Of a DNA stretch of 64,000 nt, positions 1-10,104 are shown piece by piece. A program made the translations under genes and the position numbers. Source of the stretch: an uncultured bacterium (GTDB taxonomy: Bacteria > Bacillota > Clostridia > Lachnospirales > Lachnospiraceae); the NCBI GenBank assembly GCA_905215625.1, contig CAJMQQ010000001.1, positions 1-64,000 on the forward strand. The letters run 5' to 3'. The notes below the pieces were generated by a model. It made no database searches, had not been told where the DNA came from, and saw only the letters and a list, made by a program, of their open reading frames with translations. The number at the start of each line of letters is the position of its first letter. Position 1 is the first letter of the stretch.

Positions 1-3000
1 TGGTAAACCCGATACATTTCTTCACTGTGAAATTCTTCTTCATCCGGCAGAACCCGTACTCTTAGTACCACTCTGGAAGTCCGATCCCCCTTGTACTGGA
101 TCATGACTTTATCCAGAATCTCTCTTGGAATTTGGACAAATTTTCCCAGCCTTTTGAAATACGGAAATACCATTCCCGCATCTAATAAAAAGTCTGCCAC
201 CTGCTGGCACAGGATTTTCTGTTCTTCGCTTAAACTTTTCTGTTCCGCATAATAACGGGTAAGAGACAGCAGATAAATCGTGGGAATCCGCTCCCTGTCC
301 GGCGTATTTTTCACCAGGCCTTCCAGGTACTCAAAAATCCGTCCGTCCAGTTCTGTCTCATTGTAGAAATAGTCGGTGCATTTCACTGCAAAATAGGCTT
401 TTACAATACTGTCCGTCATCTTTTTTCTGGATGCATATAGGTCAAATACCCCATCCATACGATCCTGTTCCCCGGAAAACAGCATCTGGGCCAGCAGCCG
501 TTCTTCCAGGTCATAAGTATCCACCCGGTATTCGATGCCCTGCATCAGAATCCTATACATCTTTTCCGACGGACCGTTGTAATACTGGCACAGATAATCC
601 AGAATCACAGAATCTGCATTTTCCTCATCAAATACCTGCAGGGCAAGCCAGGAAAGGAAACGTTCTTCGTCAAAGAGATTCTGGAGAATCATCTTGGTAC
701 ACAGCTTTAACCTCCTGCCCGGTCCAATCTCTGTAATTCCATATTTTTTCATCAAGTCATAAGCTTCTATCAGATAGTTCTGACGGACAAGGGTTTCACA
801 AATGCCGATCCGCTCCTCTTTGCTGATAAGATCTTTATCCAGCATCAGCAGATAGCTTAAATCCGTTCCGCCCTTTTCCTCTGCTGCCGCCTTTTTCTGA
901 TAATAGGCAATGGATTTGGATAAAAGCTGCTTTTCATAAGTAGGGTTCAGATTCAGTTCTTTCTGGGCCCGCTCTAAAAGAGCTGCTTCCTCGTCGGTTG
1001 CTGCTCCCTGTTCGCTTATCTGCCTGCAGGCCCTGAGGCACAACATCGGATGTTCCGGATACACCTCAAAACAGCGTTTTTCCAGATCCGGCTTATCCAT
1101 TACCAGCGTCTTGATATAACGGATGTTGGTATAGCGGTTGCCATAGCCGTCCTGGAATAAAATCACACTTTTATCCAGAAACAGCGGCACATAAGCAATT
1201 CCATCCCGCAAAAGGTAAATGTCTTCATCCATAGTCTCTTCATACCGGACAATGACATACAGCATCTCCGGATTCCGGCAGGAAATCCGGTAAGAACGCA
1301 GAATCGACGGCAAAATCTTTGCCACTGGCACGTCGATAATATCTTTATAAATCATTTTGCCATAGAGCACGGCCAGATTGCTGTCTATGTTGGCTGCAAA
1401 CAGCTGTTCCATGGCAAACTGTTCCATATCCCTTTCATAAACCTTGTAAAGCTCGGAAGATGGATTTAAGTAAGTCAGAATATTTTTATACAAAACGGCT
1501 TTGGTCCTGCTGTCCAATTCCTGGGAATAGGAAAAATACAAAAGCACTTCCCTTGGAAGGATGTGATCAAAGTCCTCCGGAAGGGAGTATAAATAATACT
1601 CATATAATCTGGTCAGGTTGATCTGTTCCTTCAAGGCTTTCTCATACCAGACAAAGTCCTCCGGTCCCCTGCACTCGCCTTTAATCCGCATACAGCAGAT
1701 GGCTTCCAGCAGTTTTTTCTCCGGGTATCTGGCATAGAGCCTGACCAGCAGCCTGCTGTACAAAGGATTGTAGTACCTGGCCGCAGCCGCAGCTTTTGCT
1801 GCTTTTTGCGCCAGTTCTTCTCCCACCAGGTCATGGCTGACGCCAAAAGAAAGGGTCTGGAGCTCAAACTTAGTCATCCCCCTCAGCAAATCCTTCTGAC
1901 TGGATAAAATCTCACAAGCTTTCTGATACAAAAACGGACTGCGGAGACCGTTTGCATAAAGCTCTGCCAGTTCTGCCAGCAGCATTGCCGGATTTTCGTT
2001 CAGTTCCGGCTCTAATTTTAACCGCAAAAAGAACAGATACGGGTAGCTGTGGCTTTCGGTTAAGTATTTGCGTACCAGACGGATTAAGGCGTCTTTCTGG
2101 CTCTGGTTCGGGTTTAATTCTAATGAAAGGTATTGGAACAGACAGTATAATTCTACTTCGTCCCGCCGGTTTAAGAGAACCTGGTCCCGCACTTCATCCA
2201 GAAGAAGAATGGCCTGTTCCTTTTCGCCGGACAGGATGCAGCATTCTGCAAAAAGAAGCACAGTCTTGGCATCCTGGGGTTTTAAGTGTTTTAATCCGTC
2301 CAGCTCCGTTTTCATCTGCTCCAGCAGTCCTGTATGATCGGCATTGGGATTTTCGTAATCCAAGCGGAGGGAAAGGTATCTGCCATAGCCCTTTCTCCAC
2401 TCAAATTCCTCTGGTCTTTCCCCATCTTTTCCAGCTGTTCCTTCCACCTGGATCCGAATGGTAATTTCATCCCGTACGGTTTTCAGCCGGATAACCCCCT
2501 GGTTCATCCCTCCATGAAGCTGTCTTGGATGAATCCGGTATCCTACCTGACAGGTATCGCCGTCAAAATCCTCTTCTCCAATCTGGGTACGGACCAGCTC
2601 TAAAAATCCGCCTTCTGCTTCCAGTCTGACGTTTACATATCCCCAGGTATTTTTCTTGATTTCTATGGTATCTACCACAGAAGTTGCCGGCATCCGGTAA
2701 GACCGGTCCTGATCTGCTGCCTCAATGATAACCGGCTCCTTTACCTGAAGGGCAACCAGAAATTCTTCCAGCAGATTTTCCCTGTTTGTATGGCCTTTCA
2801 GTCCATTATAAATAGCCCGTATATGCAGATCCTGCATAAACGGCGCCTCGATAAAATCCTGGTATTCAAACAGCCTTAACGCGGTTTCCCTGTCTCTTTT
2901 CGCCAGATTTGAAAAATCCCTGGCCGTCTTTAAGTTTCCAAGGACCTGACCGGATGTTCCAGACTGAATCTGGAACGTAAAAGGGATTTCCTTCTCCCCG

Positions 3001-3302
3001 CCATTGGTTACCAGGAAAAAGCTGCCACGGATTTGTTCTCCATCTTCTAAATAAGTTGTATCAATCTCATATAAAATCCGGCTGCGGAGACCGCCAAAGG
3101 CTTCTGTCAGGACGTTTACCCGGTAATGACTGGAATAAACAAGTCCCTTCATATTAAGGCCGTTGAGACTTATCAGGTTGATTTCTCCCCGAATCATCTC
3201 TCTGGCCGGAATCTGTTCTTCCAATCTTTCCGGAATTATCTGAATCTCCGGATTCTGGGAATCTACGATTCCTTTTGCCAGCCGGTTGATTTTTTCTCTC
3301 AT
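1..3302 (-). CDS. DUF5717-like large protein, C-terminus cut by window edge
   Basis: The reading frame is open on the minus strand from an ATG at 3302 to the left edge, giving at least 1100 residues. The start follows an AGGTGG ribosome binding site. The protein begins MREKINRLAKGIVDS, has a beta-rich N-terminal third, then a long stretch of helical, tetratricopeptide-like repeats with many Leu/Tyr-rich segments. I see no signal peptide, membrane segment or nucleotide-binding motif. Size and texture match the DUF5717 proteins I know from Lachnospiraceae, whose function is not known; this assignment is from memory of the family and not from a search. It is transcribed after a terminator, probably from its own promoter, with a TAGAAT -10 element near 3320. 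A role as a scaffold or surface-associated protein would be speculation. Confidence 0.7.
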   Translation of the reverse strand, partial: MREKINRLAKGIVDSQNPEIQIIPERLEEQIPAREMIRGEINLISLNGLNMKGLVYSSHYRVNVLTEAFGGLRSRILYEIDTTYLEDGEQIRGSFFLVTNGGEKEIPFTFQIQSGTSGQVLGNLKTARDFSNLAKRDRETALRLFEYQDFIEAPFMQDLHIRAIYNGLKGHTNRENLLEEFLVALQVKEPVIIEAADQDRSYRMPATSVVDTIEIKKNTWGYVNVRLEAEGGFLELVRTQIGEEDFDGDTCQVGYRIHPRQLHGGMNQGVIRLKTVRDEITIRIQVEGTAGKDGERPEEFEWRKGYGRYLSLRLDYENPNADHTGLLEQMKTELDGLKHLKPQDAKTVLLFAECCILSGEKEQAILLLDEVRDQVLLNRRDEVELYCLFQYLSLELNPNQSQKDALIRLVRKYLTESHSYPYLFFLRLKLEPELNENPAMLLAELAELYANGLRSPFLYQKACEILSSQKDLLRGMTKFELQTLSFGVSHDLVGEELAQKAAKAAAAARYYNPLYSRLLVRLYARYPEKKLLEAICCMRIKGECRGPEDFVWYEKALKEQINLTRLYEYYLYSLPEDFDHILPREVLLYFSYSQELDSRTKAVLYKNILTYLNPSSELYKVYERDMEQFAMEQLFAANIDSNLAVLYGKMIYKDIIDVPVAKILPSILRSYRISCRNPEMLYVIVRYEETMDEDIYLLRDGIAYVPLFLDKSVILFQDGYGNRYTNIRYIKTLVMDKPDLEKRCFEVYPEHPMLCLRACRQISEQGAATDEEAALLERAQKELNLNPTYEKQLLSKSIAYYQKKAAAEEKGGTDLSYLLMLDKDLISKEERIGICETLVRQNYLIEAYDLMKKYGITEIGPGRRLKLCTKMILQNLFDEERFLSWLALQVFDEENADSVILDYLCQYYNGPSEKMYRILMQGIEYRVDTYDLEERLLAQMLFSGEQDRMDGVFDLYASRKKMTDSIVKAYFAVKCTDYFYNETELDGRIFEYLEGLVKNTPDRERIPTIYLLSLTRYYAEQKSLSEEQKILCQQVADFLLDAGMVFPYFKRLGKFVQIPREILDKVMIQYKGDRTSRVVLRVRVLPDEEEFHSEEMYRVY

Positions 3303-3354
3303 TCTACCACCTCTAACCCGTATTCTAACACATTTCGACAGGATTGGAAAGTAA

Positions 3355-3383
3355 AAAGCATAATCCTGTCGGGATTATGCTTT
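3355..3383 (-). terminator. Intrinsic terminator after small membrane protein gene
   Basis: A perfect 12-bp stem (AAAGCATAATCC paired with GGATTATGCTTT, 5-base loop) is followed on the minus strand by a short T run. It separates the DUF4364/small-protein unit from the DUF5717 gene. Confidence 0.8.
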
Positions 3384-3395
3384 GTCTATTATTTC

Positions 3396-3617
3396 CTAAA
3401 TGCAGGCTGTCTTAACTGGCTCCGGCACAATGGTTTCCACCCTGACTGGTTCTTTTTCCACTGGAACCGGCTCTGCGGCAGAAGCCGCCTGTCTGACGCG
3501 GAGGTTTAAGTAAGTGCGCAGAACTTTCACTGCCAGTGTTACGATAAAAATCGGAAATACGATGCACAAATACAGTTTGTATTTTAAAATTTTTTTCATA
3601 TTCTTCCTGTTTTTCAT
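3396..3617 (-). CDS. Small single-pass membrane protein, unknown function
   Basis: A 73-residue protein starts at an ATG preceded by a strong AGGAGGAG site 6 to 7 bases upstream, which makes it a convincing gene despite its size. A basic N-terminus (MKNRKNMKKILK) leads into one hydrophobic segment at about residues 13-32, then a short Pro/Val/Glu-rich tail (PVPVEKEPVRVE). This predicts a membrane-anchored protein, with the tail probably outside the cytoplasm if the positive-inside rule holds. It lies 19 bases after the DUF4364 gene and before a terminator, so the two probably form one transcript. I do not recognise a family. Confidence 0.65.
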   Translation of the reverse strand: MKNRKNMKKILKYKLYLCIVFPIFIVTLAVKVLRTYLNLRVRQAASAAEPVPVEKEPVRVETIVPEPVKTACI

Positions 3618-3636
3618 GGGTCTCCTCCTGCCGCGC

Positions 3637-4158
3637 TTAGCTGCTCATCAGGGATTTCATGGCAAAGGCGTAGATCTCCTGGCTCTTCGCCCTCCATTGG
3701 CTGCACATGGACTCTGCCTGTTCTTTATCCGGAACAGACAGATTCAGCTCAATCAACACGCTTTTCCCTTCCCGAACTTCACAATGGACAACGTAATCCT
3801 GACTGGTGGATTTATAATAGTCGGAAACCACTCCCACCTCATCCCTGAGACGGAACTTGTTTTCCTTTAAATACTGGTCAATATCTTCAATAATTGCCGG
3901 AGAAATCTTCTTGCCGAAAAATTCCAGCGTATCTTCCCCTTCCTGTGTAATCTCATATCGGCTGCTGTTGTGAAGGGTTTCCTTGCGCACTAAACCGGCT
4001 TCCAGAAGCTCATTTAACGCCTGCTGCAGCGTAAAATACGTCGTATATTCCCGCTCCAGGAAGAAATTAGAAAGCTGTGCATTGGTCAGCGGAAAATTCA
4101 CCTGTTTTAACATATAAAGATTCATTAATTTGTATAAGGTCATTGGTTCAGACAGCAT
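3637..4158 (-). CDS. DUF4364 family winged-helix protein
   Basis: The product of 173 residues matches the DUF4364 family of Firmicutes. An N-terminal winged-helix segment (about residues 1-75, beginning MLSEPMTLYKLM) is followed by an alpha/beta domain. The ATG at 4158 was preferred over an upstream in-frame start at 4242 because it has an AAGGAGA site 6 to 7 bases before it and because the extra N-terminal residues are atypical. The fold suggests a DNA-binding regulator, but no target is known to me. A small membrane protein gene follows directly in the same orientation. Confidence 0.8.
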   Translation of the reverse strand: MLSEPMTLYKLMNLYMLKQVNFPLTNAQLSNFFLEREYTTYFTLQQALNELLEAGLVRKETLHNSSRYEITQEGEDTLEFFGKKISPAIIEDIDQYLKENKFRLRDEVGVVSDYYKSTSQDYVVHCEVREGKSVLIELNLSVPDKEQAESMCSQWRAKSQEIYAFAMKSLMSS

Positions 4159-4254
4159 TTTTCTTCTCCTTGCGTACCGCCCAACGGTTCCGCTGCTTAA
4201 CATTGTTCGTTTTATTATACCTGTTTTCGTTTCTGAAAGCAAGAGCTGGAAGGA

Positions 4255-7200
4255 TTATTCCAGATGGAACAATGCTTTCAGTTCCTTCTTGCTCAGTCCG
4301 GAAAGACTGGCAGGCTGGCCTTCCATAATCTGATCCGCCAGTCTGCTTTTCGCTTCCTGAAGAGTCAGAATATTTTCTTCTATGGTGTTTTTGGTAATCA
4401 GCCGGTATACCGTAACCTGCTTTTCCTGTCCGATGCGGTGCGCCCGGTCCGTCGCCTGGTTCTGAGCTGCAATATTCCACCAGGGATCATAATGGATGAC
4501 CGTATCGGCAGCCGTCAGGTTCAGTCCGGTTCCTCCTGCCCGCAGGGAAATGAGAAATACCGGCGTATCATCCTTCTGGAAGGAATCCACCATATGAAGC
4601 CGGTCTTTTTTCGAGGTTTCCCCGGTCAGCAGATAATATCCGATTCCGGCAGCCAAAAGCCGCTGTTCAATCAGTTTCAGCATAGAAGCAACCTGAGAAA
4701 ACAGTAAAATCTTATGTCCTCCTGCCGCTCCGCTTTCCACCAGTTCCATACAGGTTTCCAGTTTTGCCGAATCTCCTATATAATTTTCATAATAAAGTCT
4801 TGGATCGCAGCAAATCTGCCTCAGTCTGGTAAGCTGGGCCAGAATCTGCAGTTTTCCTGCTGCTTCTTCTTCGCCGCCTTCTTCCAGCAGTTCTTTCAAT
4901 ACCTGGGCATTGGCTGCATACAAAGTCTTCTGCTCCCCTTCCATCTGGGAATAGATGCAGGTTTCCAGCTTATCCGGAAGGTCTTTTAACACGTCTTTTT
5001 TGATTCTGCGGAGAATAAACGGGGACGTCAGCCGTTTTAAGCTGGTCAATACTTCTTCGTCTTTTTCCTTTACCAGAGGGATTTCAAAATCCTTTTTAAA
5101 TCTCTGATAGCTGAATAAAAATCCAGGCATCAGATAATCAAAAATACTCCACAGTTCTCCCAGCCGGTTCTCTACCGGGGTTCCCGTCAGGGCAAACCGG
5201 GTAACGGAACGGATTTTCTTTACCGCCCTGGCATTCTGGGTTCCTGCATTTTTAATAAACTGAGCTTCGTCAATAATCTGGAAACGAAACGTCAGGTTTT
5301 CATACCGGCCAATATCCCGTCTCAGCAGGTCGTAGGACGTAATTAAAATCCTCTGTTTTCCAGCCTGAACATCTTGCTCTGCCTGCTCTAAAATCTGTTC
5401 CCGTTCTTTGGCCGTTCCAATTACCGTAACCACCGGAAGTTCCGGTGCAAATTTCTGGAATTCATGTTCCCAGTTGTAAACCAGGGAAGCCGGGGAAACA
5501 ATCAGAGATACCAGTCCCTTCTCCTGGTCTTCCTGACGTCCGTACTCGTCAGCAAACAAGGCGATAATCTGAATGGTCTTTCCCAGTCCCATATCATCTG
5601 CCAGAATCCCGCCAAACCGTCCTGCATCCAGGGTTTTCAGCCAGCGGAACCCATACTTCTGATACCCTCTCAGTACCGGATCCAGTTGTTTTGGAATCTG
5701 GTATTCTGCATCTTCTACAGACTTCATTCCGCGAATCACTGCCCGAAAAGCCTGGTCTCTGTAAAACGGAACTCCAGGTTCTTCCTTAAACAGGTGATCT
5801 AAGTACAAAGCCCTATAATAAGGCAGCTGCACATGGCCGGCGGCAATCTCATTTTTGCCAAAAGCCAGATCCCCCGCCATTTTGGCTACTGCTAAAATCC
5901 CGTCGCTTTCCAACTGCAGAAATTCTCCATTTTTCAGACGGTAATATTTCTTTTTCTGTTTGTAAGCGCCAAGGATTTTCGCCAGCTCTGCGCCGCTCAT
6001 GCCGTCTGCCTCTATCTTTACATCCAGCCAGCCTTCCGCCGCTTTCACGCCTACTCTTACGCCTCCGGCTTTCCGGATTTTCCACTGGCTCACTTCCTCA
6101 GACAGATACACGTCTCCAAGCTGGCGGAATTCGTCGATTCCCTCCAGCAAGAGCCGGTACAGCGCGTCTTCATCCTTGCGGATTACCAGCTTTTTTCCTT
6201 CTGGCTCTTTATACTGGAAATATTTGGCAATGGTCTGGCTAATGCGGAATTCCTCCGGTACATCTCTGCAGATACGCCGTGGAACCAGTTCATCTTCAAT
6301 GGGTTGGAAGGAAAAATCCCCATAAGAAAGCACTGGTTCCATGGAAATTTCTTCCGGCCCTGTGCTCTCAAAACGGAAACTGGCTTTTAAAGGTTCCGTC
6401 TGATAAACCTGCCAGTCGATTTCCGGCGCTTCTATCAGGCTGTATTCTTCAATCTTTTTAATCACTCTCTGGTAAAACAGCGGTACATCCCGGTCGTTTA
6501 CGGAAATGCTGGTCTCCGGCCGTTCTGCCATCTGCTCCACAAATACCCGCATGGTACGGCTGCATTCTTCATCACATCTGCAGATCTTTCCCTGACTTCC
6601 AACATAGAGATACCGCTCTCCCATAAAGCTGAATCCATAGTCCAGAAGCTTTGCCTCCAATCCTTCTCTTCCCCGTTTTTTAATTTGAATCCGGAAATCC
6701 GGATTTAAACGGCTGATGAAAAACGGCTCTTCTCCTTTGTTTTGCAGGCGGGTATTTAAGTCTTTGTCCAGATACATGGCAAAAAACCGATCTCTGTTTT
6801 CGCGGCTTAGGGTCAGTTCCCTTAAAGGCGGACGCACCTCAAAGGATGTCTTGCGGAACTGGCTGTAGTATTCGTGATAGGTATTGACTAACTCTATCAC
6901 AAATTCAGCCAGGGGACGGCTTTCTTCCTCAAAAGCATCCAGACTGTGATGGAAAGACAGACTCTTTCCATAGTTCATCTGGGCCCCTGCCTCAATCGCC
7001 TGGACAAAGGCGCTTAAATCCTTAATCCGGTACAGACGTTCTCTTCCAATTTGGAATTCCAGCCGGATCTCTTTTCCCTTCCGGTCTATAATCAGCGTCG
7101 GCACCAGACGGACGGATCCAGCTTCGTTTTCCCGCATAATCCGAGCCACTTCCCCGTTGGTATATTCCCGAATCATAGTACGGACTTCCTGATCCGTATA

Positions 7201-7437
7201 AACCGGACGGAGGGCCTGTCCGCCACATTCTTTCTGGTAAGCTCCATACACCGCCTTTGCATGGACGCAGGGGCCTTTATAGGAGTTTCCTTCTGCACAA
7301 GAACAAGAGTAGTCGCGAAGCTGACTACCCTTGATATATAAACTTACCTGATAGGTTTTGCCCTGTTCCTCACAAACACCTTTTACTCCGACTTCGCCTT
7401 TCCAAAAGGTGCTGATTTTCATTTCTGAAACGTTCAC
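4255..7437 (-). CDS. SNF2-family ATP-dependent helicase with SWIM zinc finger
   Basis: A 1060-residue protein carries a SWIM zinc finger at the N-terminus (Cys45-x-Cys47, Cys57-x-His59), a long middle SNF2-associated region, and a C-terminal SNF2 motor. The Walker A motif DDMGLGKT lies near residue 612, the Walker B box is DEAQ near 722 (usual for bacterial SNF2 proteins), and the second RecA lobe includes the LRAGGTGLNL and DRAHRIGQ motifs. Bacterial SWIM/SNF2 proteins are thought to translocate on DNA or remodel nucleoprotein complexes; the substrate here is unknown. The frame opens with GTG at 7437; an ATG at 7422 is a possible alternative, and neither has an ideal ribosome binding site. 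It lies 23 bases after argS and may be cotranscribed with it. Confidence 0.92.
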   Translation of the reverse strand: MNVSEMKISTFWKGEVGVKGVCEEQGKTYQVSLYIKGSQLRDYSCSCAEGNSYKGPCVHAKAVYGAYQKECGGQALRPVYTDQEVRTMIREYTNGEVARIMRENEAGSVRLVPTLIIDRKGKEIRLEFQIGRERLYRIKDLSAFVQAIEAGAQMNYGKSLSFHHSLDAFEEESRPLAEFVIELVNTYHEYYSQFRKTSFEVRPPLRELTLSRENRDRFFAMYLDKDLNTRLQNKGEEPFFISRLNPDFRIQIKKRGREGLEAKLLDYGFSFMGERYLYVGSQGKICRCDEECSRTMRVFVEQMAERPETSISVNDRDVPLFYQRVIKKIEEYSLIEAPEIDWQVYQTEPLKASFRFESTGPEEISMEPVLSYGDFSFQPIEDELVPRRICRDVPEEFRISQTIAKYFQYKEPEGKKLVIRKDEDALYRLLLEGIDEFRQLGDVYLSEEVSQWKIRKAGGVRVGVKAAEGWLDVKIEADGMSGAELAKILGAYKQKKKYYRLKNGEFLQLESDGILAVAKMAGDLAFGKNEIAAGHVQLPYYRALYLDHLFKEEPGVPFYRDQAFRAVIRGMKSVEDAEYQIPKQLDPVLRGYQKYGFRWLKTLDAGRFGGILADDMGLGKTIQIIALFADEYGRQEDQEKGLVSLIVSPASLVYNWEHEFQKFAPELPVVTVIGTAKEREQILEQAEQDVQAGKQRILITSYDLLRRDIGRYENLTFRFQIIDEAQFIKNAGTQNARAVKKIRSVTRFALTGTPVENRLGELWSIFDYLMPGFLFSYQRFKKDFEIPLVKEKDEEVLTSLKRLTSPFILRRIKKDVLKDLPDKLETCIYSQMEGEQKTLYAANAQVLKELLEEGGEEEAAGKLQILAQLTRLRQICCDPRLYYENYIGDSAKLETCMELVESGAAGGHKILLFSQVASMLKLIEQRLLAAGIGYYLLTGETSKKDRLHMVDSFQKDDTPVFLISLRAGGTGLNLTAADTVIHYDPWWNIAAQNQATDRAHRIGQEKQVTVYRLITKNTIEENILTLQEAKSRLADQIMEGQPASLSGLSKKELKALFHLE

Positions 7438-7460
7438 CCTGCATTCCCCGCAATCTGCTT

Positions 7461-9227
7461 TTACATCCGCTCCGGAGCCTCAATTCCTAATACGCCGATA
7501 GCGGCTGTCAGCACATCCTTTGCCAGCATAATTAAGCTGATATAACTTGCCTGACGGTCCGGATTCTCCTCTGAAAGGATTTTGGTATCATGGTAGAAGC
7601 GGTTAAACTCATTGGACAGCTCATAGATATACTGGCAAATCTTGTGAGGCGCCAAATCTGCAAAACTGGTCTCCATAACATCGTTAAATTTCAGAAGCAT
7701 AAGAGCCAGGCCCTTTTCTGAGTCAGATGCTGACGGCAGAATCTTTCCTGCTTCTGCAGTTCCGCCGTTTTCTGCAAATTTATTTAAAATGGATTTAATC
7801 CGCACAATGGTGTACAGAATGTAAGGGCCTGTATTTCCTTCAAAGGAAATAAACCGGTCAATGTCAAAGACATAGTCCTTTGCCGCCTGGTTGGATAAAT
7901 CTCCATACTTTAATGCAGCAAGGCCGACAATCTTAGCGGTATTTCTGGCTTCCTCTTCCGAAACCGTCCGGTTTTCCATAATCCGGTTAAATACCTGTTC
8001 ATTGATGTTGGCAATCAGGTGCTCCAGACGCATAACGCCGCCGTCTCTGGTCTTAAACGGCTTTCCGTCTTTTCCGTTCATGGTGCCGAATCCCAGGAAG
8101 GACATGGGCATATCCGGTTTTACAATTCCAGCTTTCTTTGCTACCCGGAATACCTGGGTAAAGTGAAGATCCTGACGCTTATCTGCAATATAGATATAAC
8201 GATCTGGATGAAAATCCTGTTCCCTCTCAATAATGGTAGCCAGATCCGAAGTTGCGTAAAGAGCCGCTCCATCCGATTTTCTTACGATACATGGAGGAAG
8301 CTCCTTGGAATCTCCTTCTTCTGCAATATCTACTACCAAAGCTCCTTGGCTTTCATAAGCCAGTCCCTTTTCTACCAGGTCGTCAATCAGGGCCGGAATG
8401 TATGGCTGGGCATCGCTTTCGCCTTTCCATAAGTCAAATTCTACGTTTAAGTTGGAATAGTTTTTCTTTAAATCCGCTAAGGATACGGCCATAATGTGCT
8501 TCCAGATTGCACGGTACGGCGCATATCCATTCTGCAGACGGAAGGTCGCGTTCTGTGCTCTCTCTTTAAAGGCCTCATCTACCTTGGATTTTCCGCTGGC
8601 AGCCGGATAAATCTCTTCTAACTCGCTGATGGTAAACGGCGCTTCTTCTGGATATTCTCCGGTATAAGATTCATCAAAATAAACCAGATCCGGCTTTCTC
8701 TCGTGAAGTTCTTCAATAATCAGACCCATCTGCAGGCCCCAGTCTCCTAAATGCACGTCGCCAATCATATTGTGGCCCAGGAAACGTCCCATCCGCTTAA
8801 TGCTCTCGCCGATAACAGCAGAGCGGAGATGGCCTACGTGAAGAGGTTTTGCTACATTGGCTCCGCCGTAGTCTACCATGATAGTCTCCGGATGCTCCGT
8901 TGGATCCAGTCCCAGTTTTTCTTCTCCTGCCATCTGGTTTAAATACTGAGCCACAAATTCTTCACTGACCTTTAAATTGATAAATCCCGGCATAACTGCT
9001 TCTTTCATGGAGAAAAGCTGGGAGCCGGAAAGTTTTTCCGCTACTTCTGACGCAATCTCAATCGGCTTTTTTTTATAAGCTTTTGCTGCTGCCATCGCCC
9101 CGTTGCACTGGTACTCGCACAGATCCGGACGATTGGACAGCACTACCTTTGCATACTTTTCTTCATAACCGCAGTCAGAAAATGCCTGCTTTAATTCCTC
9201 TTCCATTATGGTAAGGATTTTCTTCAT
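7461..9227 (-). CDS. argS: Arginyl-tRNA synthetase
   Basis: This 588-residue class I aminoacyl-tRNA synthetase charges tRNA-Arg with arginine in the cytoplasm. It has the N-terminal Add-1 domain typical of ArgRS, the HIGH-type motif HVGH in the segment KPLHVGHLRSAVIGE near residue 131, and a C-terminal DALR anticodon-binding domain (about 460-588) ending in GIEAPERM. Length is normal for the family. The gene stands between the NlpC/P60 gene upstream and the SNF2 helicase downstream. The 68-base upstream gap shows no T-box features. Confidence 0.97.
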   Translation of the reverse strand: MKKILTIMEEELKQAFSDCGYEEKYAKVVLSNRPDLCEYQCNGAMAAAKAYKKKPIEIASEVAEKLSGSQLFSMKEAVMPGFINLKVSEEFVAQYLNQMAGEEKLGLDPTEHPETIMVDYGGANVAKPLHVGHLRSAVIGESIKRMGRFLGHNMIGDVHLGDWGLQMGLIIEELHERKPDLVYFDESYTGEYPEEAPFTISELEEIYPAASGKSKVDEAFKERAQNATFRLQNGYAPYRAIWKHIMAVSLADLKKNYSNLNVEFDLWKGESDAQPYIPALIDDLVEKGLAYESQGALVVDIAEEGDSKELPPCIVRKSDGAALYATSDLATIIEREQDFHPDRYIYIADKRQDLHFTQVFRVAKKAGIVKPDMPMSFLGFGTMNGKDGKPFKTRDGGVMRLEHLIANINEQVFNRIMENRTVSEEEARNTAKIVGLAALKYGDLSNQAAKDYVFDIDRFISFEGNTGPYILYTIVRIKSILNKFAENGGTAEAGKILPSASDSEKGLALMLLKFNDVMETSFADLAPHKICQYIYELSNEFNRFYHDTKILSEENPDRQASYISLIMLAKDVLTAAIGVLGIEAPERM

Positions 9228-9295
9228 ATCACTGTATCTCCTATTTCTCTTCTATATTTCCTATCATTATAACTTCTCCTGACCGGAAAAGCAAT

Positions 9296-10087
9296 CTATA
9301 CTCCTAACGGGTCTGCTATTCTGGGAATGTCCGCCCTGTCGTTCCATACGCAGATAGCAACGCCTTTTCCAGTTCCATCCCCATGAATCATCCTGTCATT
9401 TCCAATATAAATGCCGATATGGCTGACTGCATCCAGGGAAGATCCGAATGCAATAAAATCCCCTACTCTCATGTCGTCTGCCGCTCTGTCTATACCATGG
9501 CGCGCCTGTTCCCTTGAAGTTCTGGGAAGCTCCATCCCTGCGTAATCCTTCATCAGATAGCGCACAAAACCAGAACAGTCAAAGCCGGTCTGTGGATCCG
9601 AACCTCCCATCTGGTAACGGGAACCTAACAGATTCATGGCCTTTTCCACCAGTTCTGCCTTGTCTTCGTCTTCTTTCGGAATGCTCCAGGTATTTTTCAC
9701 AGTAACCTGTCCGGAATTGCCGTCTAAATAGGCGCTGTGCCCGTCATAGGCAATTTCAATCCAGCCGTTTCCTGCATCCTGGATAACCCGGTAAACCGTC
9801 TGCGGATAGGCGGTTCCATAACTTCCCTGTCCTCCCGGCGCGTCAAAAATGGCTATCTCATAGTCTCCTGTAATCTCTGCAATCGATACGTCCAGAGAAA
9901 TACCCACCATCTCTTCTGATTCCGGCAGACCAGCAGGCTCCCCAGCCTGCGCAGCATATCCTGCCAGTCCGTCTGCCGCAGCAAGTCCCTCCCCTGGTCC
10001 TGCTCCATAAGACAGCATCGTAGACGGCACACTCATTACCCCACAGACAGCCAGTAAAGCTGCTATCCTTCTCCAATTTTTTCTCAT
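9296..10087 (-). CDS. Secreted NlpC/P60 peptidoglycan hydrolase
   Basis: A protein of 263 residues has a signal peptide (MRKNWRRIAALLAVCGVMSV), an SH3-like wall-binding region at about 70-130, and a C-terminal NlpC/P60 domain. The catalytic cysteine is Cys171 in FDCSGF, with His223 in SHIGIYIG and His235 as the likely third residue. Such enzymes cleave D-gamma-glutamyl-diaminopimelate bonds in peptidoglycan stems. The ATG at 10087 was chosen because AAGGGA lies 7 bases upstream and it starts exactly at the signal peptide; two in-frame ATGs upstream (10120, 10105) would place extra residues before it. Confidence 0.92.
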   Translation of the reverse strand: MRKNWRRIAALLAVCGVMSVPSTMLSYGAGPGEGLAAADGLAGYAAQAGEPAGLPESEEMVGISLDVSIAEITGDYEIAIFDAPGGQGSYGTAYPQTVYRVIQDAGNGWIEIAYDGHSAYLDGNSGQVTVKNTWSIPKEDEDKAELVEKAMNLLGSRYQMGGSDPQTGFDCSGFVRYLMKDYAGMELPRTSREQARHGIDRAADDMRVGDFIAFGSSLDAVSHIGIYIGNDRMIHGDGTGKGVAICVWNDRADIPRIADPLGV

Positions 10088-10104
10088 TTGTTTTTCCCTT
10101 ATCA

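Noticed and set aside
9228..9295. T-box leader of argS
   Set aside because: The gap is too short and no T-box core was seen.
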